14,437 nt of DNA from an uncultured Gammaproteobacteria bacterium. GTDB lineage: Bacteria > Pseudomonadota > Gammaproteobacteria > Xanthomonadales > Xanthomonadaceae. The stretch spans positions 1-14,437 of the forward strand of contig CAMPGW010000073.1 in the NCBI GenBank assembly GCA_946885735.1, given 5' to 3'. The notes under the pieces are model-generated. The model had not been told where the DNA came from. It saw only the letters and a list, made by a program, of their open reading frames with translations, and ran no database searches. This document shows positions 7,387 through 14,437 of this stretch, piece by piece. Position numbers and translations under genes: made by a program. Within the stretch, counting starts at the first letter, position 1; each line of letters opens with the position of its first letter.

Positions 7387-7833
7387 CTACTGCACGGTGA
7401 TGCGGCGCGGGGTGGACTCGGGACGCTTGGGGATGGCGATCTCGAGCACGCCGTGGCGACCGGTGGCCGAGACGCCCTCGGGATCGGCGCTCTCCGGCAG
7501 CGCGAAGCGCCGGTAGAACACGCCGTGCGCACGCTCCACGCGCGAGTAGCGCTCGCCTTCCGTGCGCTCCTCGCTGTGGCGCTCGCCGCGGATCGAGAGG
7601 ATGCCCTTGTCCATGTTCACCTCGATCGAGTTCGGGTCCACGCCCGGCAGGTCGGCGAGGATCACGAAACGGCCGGGTTCCTCCTTGATGTCCACGCGGG
7701 GCACCCACTGGCTGGTGACCACGCTGGACGCGTCGCCCTCGGTCTCGCCGAAGAAACGGTCGAACACCTGCTTGATCTCTTCCTGGAGCGGGTTGGCACG
7801 GTTGCCCCACCCCAGCTGGCGGTTGTTGCTCAT
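7387..7833 (-). CDS. Small heat-shock protein, Hsp20 / alpha-crystallin family
   Basis: A 148-residue ATP-independent holdase that binds unfolding proteins and keeps them refoldable for DnaK. The N-terminal arm is residues 1-43. The alpha-crystallin domain runs from about 45 to 135 (VPRVDIKEEPGRFVILADLPGV, then GILSIRGER and GVFYRRFALPE). It ends in the characteristic GVLEIAIPK. The C-terminal oligomer-anchoring I-x-I/V motif is I145-T-V147. The start ATG at 7833 has GGAG with 7-nt spacing. A sigma-32-like promoter lies upstream and an intrinsic terminator downstream, so it is probably a monocistronic heat-shock gene beside the co-chaperone cbpA. Residues are complete. I do not assign a symbol because several unrelated names are used in this family. 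Confidence 0.93.
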   Translation of the reverse strand: MSNNRQLGWGNRANPLQEEIKQVFDRFFGETEGDASSVVTSQWVPRVDIKEEPGRFVILADLPGVDPNSIEVNMDKGILSIRGERHSEERTEGERYSRVERAHGVFYRRFALPESADPEGVSATGRHGVLEIAIPKRPESTPRRITVQ

Positions 7834-7904
7834 GAGCTTTCTCCTGGATCGGTCTGTGTCTAAGTGCGGCCGCGCCCATCGGGGGGCCGCGGCCAGCGGG
7901 GCAA

Positions 7905-7932
7905 ATATGAGCGCGCGCCGCGCGGTTTCAAG
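7905..7932 (-). promoter_or_regulatory. Sigma-32 (RpoH) heat-shock promoter of hsp20
   Basis: Read on the minus strand, a perfect -35 CTTGAAA (7926-7932) is followed by 13 nt and GCTCATAT (7905-7912), against the known CCCCATnT -10. The spacing is in the range known for sigma-32. It predicts a 5' leader of roughly 65 nt, which contains a G+C-rich bulged stem (about 7867-7895). The promoter lies in the 167-nt region shared with the divergent peroxiredoxin gene. Confidence 0.7.
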
Positions 7933-8000
7933 GCCTTTGTGACGCGGGCTGCACGCGCTTGTCGTTTACACTCCGGCTTCCCTCCCCAGCGAGCGCAAGC

Positions 8001-8480
8001 ATGATCCAGGTCGGTGAAACCCTGCCCCAGGCCACCCTCAACGTCCTCGACGACGGCGTGCAGGCGCTGGACACCCGCGAGTTCTTCGGCGGCAGGAAGG
8101 TCGTGATGTTCGCCGTTCCCGGCGCCTTCACCCCGACCTGCTCGGCCAAGCACCTGCCCGGCTACGTCGAACGCCTGGAGGACTTCCGGTCGCGCGGCTA
8201 CGAGGTCGCCTGCCTGTCGGTCAACGACGCCTTCGTGATGGGCGCCTGGGCGCGCGACCAGGGCGTTCCGGCGGGGCTGCGCATGCTCGCCGACGGCAAC
8301 GGCGCCTTCACCCGCGCACTCGGCCTGGAGCTCGACGCAACGCCCTTCGGCATGGGCCTGCGCGCGAAGCGCTTCGCCCTGGTCGCCGACGATGGCGTCG
8401 TCACGCAGCTGCACGTCGAGGCGCCGGGCGAGTTCAAGGTGTCCGCGGCCGAGTACGTCCTCGAGCACCTGCCGACCTGA
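8001..8480 (+). CDS. Prx5-type peroxiredoxin
   Basis: A 159-residue thiol peroxidase of the atypical Prx5 group that reduces H2O2 and alkyl hydroperoxides in the cytoplasm. The peroxidatic Cys47 lies in the signature PGAFTPTCSAKHLPGY (40-55). A second Cys71 is in EVACLSVNDAFVMGAW, a typical family block. The region DGNGAFTRALGLELD supplies the conserved Arg. The length is typical for the domain without a fused glutaredoxin. I chose ATG 8001 (MIQVGETLPQ). A TTG at 7959 would add 14 unrelated residues, and family members begin I-x-V-G-x-x-L/I-P. The ribosome site is weak (GAGCG at 7991-7995). Whether Cys71 or an external thiol resolves the sulfenic acid is not clear from sequence. The gene is divergent from hsp20, so it shares that control region. 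Confidence 0.92.
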   Translation: MIQVGETLPQATLNVLDDGVQALDTREFFGGRKVVMFAVPGAFTPTCSAKHLPGYVERLEDFRSRGYEVACLSVNDAFVMGAWARDQGVPAGLRMLADGNGAFTRALGLELDATPFGMGLRAKRFALVADDGVVTQLHVEAPGEFKVSAAEYVLEHLPT

Positions 8481-8483
8481 TCG

Positions 8484-8508
8484 TTCAGCGGGCATTTCCC
8501 TTGCTGAA
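8484..8508 (+). terminator. Hairpin after the peroxiredoxin gene
   Basis: TTCAGC (8484-8489) pairs with GCTGAA (8503-8508), extended inward by GGG/CCC around a CATTT loop with a two-base bulge. It starts 4 nt after the peroxiredoxin stop. No T-run follows directly, so it may be a weak terminator or just a structured spacer before the glycine-zipper gene. Confidence 0.35.
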
Positions 8509-8539
8509 GCAATCCTGTATTTCCCACTGGAGCCCGACC

Positions 8540-8935
8540 ATGAAGTCCTTCCTGCTTGCTTGCGTGATGACCCTGATCGCCAGCCTGCCCGGCGTTGCCG
8601 CCGCAGACTGCTTCGACTGCGGCCGAATCACCCGTATCGAGGCTTACACCGGTCACCGCAGCGGCACCGGCGGCGCGATTGCAGGCGCCGTGGTCGGCGG
8701 GTTGATCGGCAACCAGGTCGGCAAGGGCGACGGCAAGACGGTGGCGACCGTCGCCGGCGCCGCCGGCGGCGCCTACGCCGGCAAGAAGATCGCCGAGAAC
8801 TCCGAGAAGACGCGCTACCGGGTCACCGTGCGCATGCAGGACGGGCGCATCGAGCGGGTGGACCAGGCGTCGGTGAAGAACCTCAAGGTGGGTTCGTCGG
8901 TGCGCATCCGCAACGGCAAGGCTGTTCGCCTGTAA
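8540..8935 (+). CDS. Exported glycine-zipper 2TM-domain protein
   Basis: A 131-residue small envelope protein. Residues 1-22 form a clear signal peptide (MKSFLLACVMTLIASLPGVAAA) with probable cleavage before Asp23. The mature N-terminus carries a CFDC motif (Cys24, Cys27). A glycine-zipper hairpin follows (about 43-82, GGAIAGAVVGGLIGNQVG then AGAAGGAYAGKKI). The C-terminal beta-rich part (YRVTVRMQDGR...VGSSVRIRNGKAVRL) is usual for SlyB/17-kDa-antigen-like proteins. The Cys does not sit at a lipobox, so this is not a standard lipoprotein. ATG 8540 is preferred because GGAG lies 7 nt upstream and the signal peptide begins there; a TTG at 8501 is unlikely. The precise role is unknown for the family; outer-membrane association and envelope stability are inferred. 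It probably ends transcription in the repeat block that begins 10 nt later. Confidence 0.85.
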   Translation: MKSFLLACVMTLIASLPGVAAADCFDCGRITRIEAYTGHRSGTGGAIAGAVVGGLIGNQVGKGDGKTVATVAGAAGGAYAGKKIAENSEKTRYRVTVRMQDGRIERVDQASVKNLKVGSSVRIRNGKAVRL

Positions 8936-8983
8936 CGATTATCGGCGCTTCGCGGCGGCGCCGGGGGTGGGCATTCCGCCTGC

Positions 8984-9010
8984 TCGCGACGGCGTAAGCC
9001 GCTCCTGCCA
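8984..9010 (-). repeat. REP-like palindrome inside element 1
   Basis: The minus strand reads GCAGGAGCGGCTTACGCCG then TCGCGA. This resembles the GTAGGAGCGGC...GCCG(T)CGCGA palindromes common between genes of Pseudomonas and Xanthomonadales, which are mobilised by RAYT (TnpA-REP) transposases. The stem is CGGC/GCCG around TTAC, plus a G-T pair. The lead tetranucleotide is GCAG instead of GTAG, so it may be a degenerate copy. Confidence 0.5.
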
Positions 9011-9024
9011 ACTCAGTCGCGACC

Positions 9025-9050
9025 GGGCGGGCATCCATGCCCGCCCTTCT
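9025..9050 (+). terminator. Strong G+C hairpin after the glycine-zipper gene
   Basis: GGGCGGGCAT (9025-9034) and ATGCCCGCCC (9037-9046) form a perfect inverted repeat, with ATCCAT as the practical loop, followed by TTCT. It lies about 90 nt after the stop of the glycine-zipper gene and is a plausible terminator for + strand transcription. The same stem would also form on the other strand. Confidence 0.5.
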
Positions 9051-9119
9051 GTCGGAATGCCCACCCCCGACACCACCGCGAAGCGGTAAGCGCGCTGCAG
9101 TTCACTGAGAATCAAGAGC

Positions 9120-9138
9120 GCACCGCGGACTGCGGTGC
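9120..9138. repeat. Small hairpin between the two repeat elements
   Basis: GCACCGC (9120-9126) and GCGGTGC (9132-9138) form a perfect 7-bp stem with a GGACT loop. Function is unknown; it may assist termination. Confidence 0.4.
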
Positions 9139-9218
9139 ATCGGCGTGCGCGGGAGTTCGGCGCACCGGTCGAGCGAAGCGAAGACTCCGCCCCTCATCCC
9201 CTTTCGAAAACCGCGGGG

Positions 9219-9359
9219 CGACGTCCGGTGACGTCGGGGGGATGGGCTTGCAGCGGAGCCCGGCCAGGGATGGCCGGGCGGGCGGGACTCAGCTGGCAGG
9301 ACGCAGCGTGCTGAGTCCCGACCGCAGCAAGCCCATCCCCCCGGCGGCGCCGGACGTCG
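9219..9359. repeat. Inverted-repeat element 2 (141 bp, same arm design as element 1)
   Basis: CGACGTCCGG (9219-9228) pairs with CCGGACGTCG (9350-9359). A 6-bp mostly mismatched step follows. Then CGGGGGGATGGGCTTGC (9235-9251) pairs with GCAAGCCCATCCCCCCG (9327-9343), extended by GCGG/CCGC after one mismatch. Two inner stems are perfect: CCCGGCCA/TGGCCGGG (9259-9266 with 9271-9278, loop GGGA) and CGGGACTCAGC/GCTGAGTCCCG (9283-9293 with 9310-9320). The element starts 15 nt beyond the stop of the minus-strand HtrA-like gene and could terminate that operon. Confidence 0.75.
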
Positions 9360-9373
9360 GTCTTTAGCCGACC

Positions 9374-10183
9374 CTACTTCGGAGCGACGACGACGGGCAG
9401 TTTTTCGGCCAGATGCGTCGCGGCGGCAACCTTGGCGATGGGCGTCATCTGCAATGCCAGGTCCGCCGTATCGAGGCCCAGGCCATTGCCGGCCCCGCGC
9501 GCGCGCATGATGCGGCCCAGGTCCACGTCCACGTAGCCGATCGGCTGGCCGTTGGCGGCGAAGGCCATGCCGGGCACGCCGTCCACGAGCAGCAGGGTCT
9601 TCGGCGTGCGCGTCTCACCCATGATGAAGCCGGGGCGGAACACCGGCACGCCGCCCCACTCGTCGGAGGTGCGCATCAACGAGAAGAAGGTCATGCCGGG
9701 CTCGGCCTGCAGGCCGTTGTCGAGGTTGACGAAGGACAGGCCCGCCGGCGGATTGCGCAGGCGCAGCCAGGCCAGTCCGAGCTGGGTGTCGCGCGTGACC
9801 AGGTCCGCAGGCAGCCAATCCTCGCTACCCGCCAGGCGCACGCGGAACTCGCTGGACTTGGCCACCGGCGCGCTGCCCTGCGCCGCGCCCATGAACTGGC
9901 GGAAGTCCACGCTCACCGAGCGGTCCGGCACCAGCAGCAGCCCATCCGCACTGACCAGCAGGGCCTGGGTGCGGTCCTCGATGCGGTCTTCCTTGCCGGA
10001 AGCCGTCACCGACATCACGAACTTCACCGTCACCACCGCGCCGGCGTGCTTGTCGGTGAGCGAACGGTAGATGCCACGGTAGTCGCGCACTTCGCCGCGC
10101 GCGTCGGCGCCGGTGGCGGCCAGGCTGGCGGGCGCCGCGACGAACGCGGCGAGCAACAGGATGGATCGGAACATCGGGGTCAT
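9374..10183 (-). CDS. HtrA-like pseudoprotease, exported, catalytic triad lost
   Basis: A 269-residue protein with a signal peptide (RSILLLAAFVAAPASLAA, cut near residue 22-23). Its middle aligns by eye with the trypsin-like domain of the adjacent HtrA protease. VSADGLLLVPDRSV stands where [14 protein letters not shown] is, RDTQLGLAWLRL where [12 protein letters not shown] is, and VDGVPGMAFAANGQPIGYVDV where [19 protein letters not shown] is. All three catalytic positions are replaced: His by Asp/Arg near 87-88, Asp by Gly136, and Ser by a non-nucleophile, about Val203. There is no PDZ domain. ATG 10183 overlaps the stop of the upstream htrA by 4 nt (ATGA), with GGAGG (10188-10192) 4 nt before it, so it is coupled. 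The second ATG (10174) is less likely. It probably acts in the periplasm as a partner, adaptor or inhibitor of its neighbour; this is inference. It is not a decaying pseudogene: the frame is intact. Confidence 0.75.
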   Translation of the reverse strand: MTPMFRSILLLAAFVAAPASLAATGADARGEVRDYRGIYRSLTDKHAGAVVTVKFVMSVTASGKEDRIEDRTQALLVSADGLLLVPDRSVSVDFRQFMGAAQGSAPVAKSSEFRVRLAGSEDWLPADLVTRDTQLGLAWLRLRNPPAGLSFVNLDNGLQAEPGMTFFSLMRTSDEWGGVPVFRPGFIMGETRTPKTLLLVDGVPGMAFAANGQPIGYVDVDLGRIMRARGAGNGLGLDTADLALQMTPIAKVAAATHLAEKLPVVVAPK

Positions 10184-12261
10184 GGCGCCTCCGGGGCGTC
10201 GGCTTCGAGCCAGTAACGCTCGAGGAACAGGATACGGGTCTGGTTGCCGCGCACGGCCTCCAGCGGGATGAGGTCGTCGCTGCCCGAGGCGAGCGCTTCC
10301 TCGAGGGCCTTCGACAACTCGGTCGGGTTGCTCACCGCGCGCCCGTTGAGCCGGGTGATGACGTCGCCGCGGCGCAGGTGGGCCAGGCCGGCCGCGCCAC
10401 CGCTTTCGACGCCGTCGATGAACACGCCTTGCACGCTGCCCGGCAGGCGCAGGCCCACGCGATCATAGAAGCCGAGCTCGCGCAGCTGCGCGCGAAGCCG
10501 TCCGCTCGCCAGCGTGCGCAGGCCCGAGGTCTCGACCGGCGACGGCGACAGCGTCAGCTCGAACTCCTGCGGCTTGCCCTCGCGCAGCGCCGAGAAACGC
10601 ACCTTCGCGCCGACGGAATGGTCGTGCACGCGCTGGTCGAAATCTTCGGCCGACACGTCGTTGGCGGGCTTGAGAGGCTCACCGTCGAGTGCCACCAGCA
10701 GGTCCCCGACGCGCGCACCGGCCTTCACGAGGGGACTGCCGGGATAGACCCGCGAGATCCGGAAGCCGCCGCTCGGCAGGCCGATTTCCTTCGCGAGCGA
10801 GGTGGTCAGCGGCTGCACCTCGACGCCCACCCAGGACTTCGGCAGTTCCGGCAAGGGCTCGCGCGACTGGTCGCCGAATACCGGCTTGAGCAGGCTCAGG
10901 CGCTGTTGTCCGTTGGCCTCGACCTTGAGTACCAGCGACTTCGCGCCGGTGGACGCCGTTGCATGGCGCAGCATGTCGTCCACGCTGCGTACGGGCTTGC
11001 CATCCACCGCCGTGACGACGGTGCCGGCGCCGATCTCCGGGCGCGCCACCGCGGCCGGGCCGCCCGGACGCACGCCGGTCACGAGCACGCCGTCTTCCGC
11101 CTCGAGGTTGCGCCGCTTGGCCATCGGCTCGGTGAGCGGCACGGCCGAAAACCCGTACGCCGCCAGCGCGGTTTCCTTGCCGCGCGCGGGCGGCTGCGGG
11201 CTGGCATCGAGCACGACGTCGCTCTGCTTGCCGCCTCGCTCGATGCGCAGTGTCACCTTCGAACCGACCGGCAACTCGGCGATGGTCTGCTGCACCTGCG
11301 GCACGTCCACCGGCTGCAGCGCGGAGATCGGCTGCCCGTTGAGGCTGAGGATGCGGTCGCCGGCGCGCAGGCCGGCCTGTTCCGGCGGCGAGTCGCGTTC
11401 GACGGCGTTGACCAGCACGCCTTCGGTGTAGGGCGTGCCCTTGAGCGAACGCAAGCGGAAGCCGAGCGAGACGCGCTCGACGCGGCCCTTGGCGATCAGC
11501 GTGTCGACGATGCGGCCGGCCTCGGCGCCGGGAATCGCGAAGGCCAGGTCGCCGCCGACGATCATGCCGCGCGTGTTGACGCCGACGATGCGCCCGCGCA
11601 GGTCCACCAGCGGGCCGCCGGAGTTGCCCGGGGCGATCGAAGCGTCATGCTGGATCCAGGCGTAGTAGCGGCCGGTGGGCTCGTCCTCGCCGAGGCTGTC
11701 CTCGTACTCGGCCTCGTCGTCGAAAAGCGAAACCAGCAGGCGGCGCGGATTGTTGACCACGCCGGCGCTCATCGAGTTCGACAGGCCCCAGGGCGCACCC
11801 ATCGCCAGCACCGTGTCGCCGGGGCGCAGGTCGAGCTGGCGGGTGAACTCGGCGTAGGCGAAGGTCTCGGGCTTCGGCGGCTGGACCTGCAGCACGGCGA
11901 GGTCGGAGAGCGTGTCCGTGCCGATGAGCTTCGCGGGCAATTCCCGGCCGTCGGCGAAAACCACCCGGAAACTCTTGCCGTTCTGGGTCACGTGCGCGTT
12001 GGTGGCGATGTGCCCCTGCGCGCTGACCACCGTGCCGCTGCCGCTGGACACGCTGAGCGAGGGTTCGCCCTGGCGGAACTCCTGCCGCACCGTGAGGATG
12101 CTCACCACCACCGGCAACACCCGGTCGCGCGCGGCGGCGATGCGGCTGGCGTCGGCGCTTTCCGGCACCGCCTGGTCCGCCACGGCCGCCGTGGGGACCA
12201 GCAGCATCAAGGCGAGCAGCGCCGGGGCGAAGCGGGCCAGGCCCGCCGGAACGCGCACCAC
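10180..12261 (-). CDS. HtrA/Deg-family serine protease with four PDZ-like domains
   Basis: A 693-residue envelope protease, probably periplasmic quality control. A signal peptide is seen ([19 protein letters not shown], cut near 28/29). The chymotrypsin-like domain (about 40-255) keeps the triad His90 (IATNAHV), Asp120 (LSDLAVL) and Ser214 (PGNSGGP). Its L3 sensor-loop region carries an acidic insertion (about 180-195, [14 protein letters not shown]). Four PDZ-like units follow: about 262-354 ([22 protein letters not shown]), 365-460 ([15 protein letters not shown]), 475-574 ([18 protein letters not shown]) and 587-684 ([22 protein letters not shown]). DegP/DegQ have two and DegS one. Start choice: GTG 12261 has GGAGGA 9 nt upstream. 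A GTG at 12270, overlapping the gyrA stop as GTGA, has the SD too close and would add three residues. It is downstream of and coupled to gyrA, and overlaps the pseudoprotease gene. Confidence 0.88.
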   Translation of the reverse strand: MVRVPAGLARFAPALLALMLLVPTAAVADQAVPESADASRIAAARDRVLPVVVSILTVRQEFRQGEPSLSVSSGSGTVVSAQGHIATNAHVTQNGKSFRVVFADGRELPAKLIGTDTLSDLAVLQVQPPKPETFAYAEFTRQLDLRPGDTVLAMGAPWGLSNSMSAGVVNNPRRLLVSLFDDEAEYEDSLGEDEPTGRYYAWIQHDASIAPGNSGGPLVDLRGRIVGVNTRGMIVGGDLAFAIPGAEAGRIVDTLIAKGRVERVSLGFRLRSLKGTPYTEGVLVNAVERDSPPEQAGLRAGDRILSLNGQPISALQPVDVPQVQQTIAELPVGSKVTLRIERGGKQSDVVLDASPQPPARGKETALAAYGFSAVPLTEPMAKRRNLEAEDGVLVTGVRPGGPAAVARPEIGAGTVVTAVDGKPVRSVDDMLRHATASTGAKSLVLKVEANGQQRLSLLKPVFGDQSREPLPELPKSWVGVEVQPLTTSLAKEIGLPSGGFRISRVYPGSPLVKAGARVGDLLVALDGEPLKPANDVSAEDFDQRVHDHSVGAKVRFSALREGKPQEFELTLSPSPVETSGLRTLASGRLRAQLRELGFYDRVGLRLPGSVQGVFIDGVESGGAAGLAHLRRGDVITRLNGRAVSNPTELSKALEEALASGSDDLIPLEAVRGNQTRILFLERYWLEADAPEAP

Positions 12262-12266
12262 GCGGC

Positions 12267-14437
<2,171 letters not shown>

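Larger units (their letters stand above)
8946..9085. repeat. Inverted-repeat element 1 (140 bp, 33-bp imperfect terminal arms)
   Basis: Left arm 8946-8978 and right arm 9053-9085 are inverted copies. CGCTTCGCGG pairs with CCGCGAAGCG (10 of 10). The next 6 positions match at 3. Then CGGGGGTGGGCATTCCG pairs perfectly with CGGAATGCCCACCCCCG (17 of 17). The interior carries a REP-like palindrome (8984-9010) and a strong hairpin (9025-9046). No target-site duplication is evident at the ends. It resembles a non-autonomous MITE or compound REP element; origin is not established. Confidence 0.75.
8936..9373. other. 438-base gene-free block of structured repeats
   Basis: No ORF here has coding character. 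The block lies between two converging genes. It holds two inverted-repeat elements (8946-9085 and 9219-9359), several internal hairpins, and a 133-nt spacer of less ordered sequence that includes a slightly A/T-richer stretch near 9100-9120. It probably provides transcription termination for both strands. Confidence 0.8.

Noticed and set aside
7834..7900. An RNA thermometer in the hsp20 leader
   Set aside because: A G+C-rich bulged stem exists near 7867-7895, but I see no ROSE or fourU pattern and nothing that pairs convincingly with the GGAG ribosome site.
7959..8000. Upstream TTG start for the peroxiredoxin
   Set aside because: It would add residues unrelated to the family and lacks a ribosome site. 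ATG 8001 gives the usual N-terminus.
8938..9095. Target-site duplication flanking element 1
   Set aside because: The flanks (ATTATCGG on the left, GTAAGCGC on the right) do not match, so insertion by a duplicating transposase is not shown.

Overview
The window is very G+C-rich chromosomal DNA from a gammaproteobacterium. It is most like the Xanthomonadaceae/Lysobacteraceae (Lysobacter, Luteimonas and relatives). This placement is an inference from the protein sequences (SucAB-Lpd, a PilH-type response regulator, GyrA), the base composition and a REP-like GGAGCGGCTTACGCCG palindrome. No rRNA, tRNA, phage, transposase gene or CRISPR array is visible. Most of the content is housekeeping. The unusual material is a periplasmic gene inside the TCA operon, a two-member HtrA cassette behind gyrA, and a 438-base block of structured repeats.

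Left part, 1-5942, + strand: the 2-oxoglutarate dehydrogenase operon. It holds the 3' half of sucA (E1), sucB (E2), an unrecognised exported protein with an internally duplicated Cys-pair repeat and visibly lower G+C, lpdA (E3), and an AcuI/YhdH-type acryloyl-CoA reductase 9 nt behind lpdA. The three enzymes form one complex converting 2-oxoglutarate to succinyl-CoA. The exported protein cannot be part of that cytoplasmic complex.

Middle, 5943-8935: small stress and signalling genes. A stand-alone PilH-like receiver (+) converges on a cbpA-type DnaJ co-chaperone (-) across a perfect 8-bp hairpin. An Hsp20 small heat-shock protein (-) lies upstream of cbpA, separated from it by a good intrinsic terminator. 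A strong sigma-32-like promoter (perfect CTTGAAA) precedes hsp20. Divergent from hsp20 is a Prx5-type peroxiredoxin, followed by a small exported glycine-zipper protein.

8936-9373: no gene. It contains two inverted-repeat elements of 140 and 141 bp with the same arm layout (10 bp match, 6 bp mostly mismatch, 17 bp match), each with internal hairpins. They lie between converging transcription units.

Right part, 9374-14437, - strand: gyrA (5' end outside the window), then an HtrA-family serine protease with four PDZ-like domains, then a second HtrA-like protein that has lost the whole catalytic triad. Gene junctions are a few bases or overlapping, so the three are probably co-transcribed and translationally coupled. 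The active protease plus pseudoprotease pair is the best candidate for an undescribed functional unit here, and this remains an inference.
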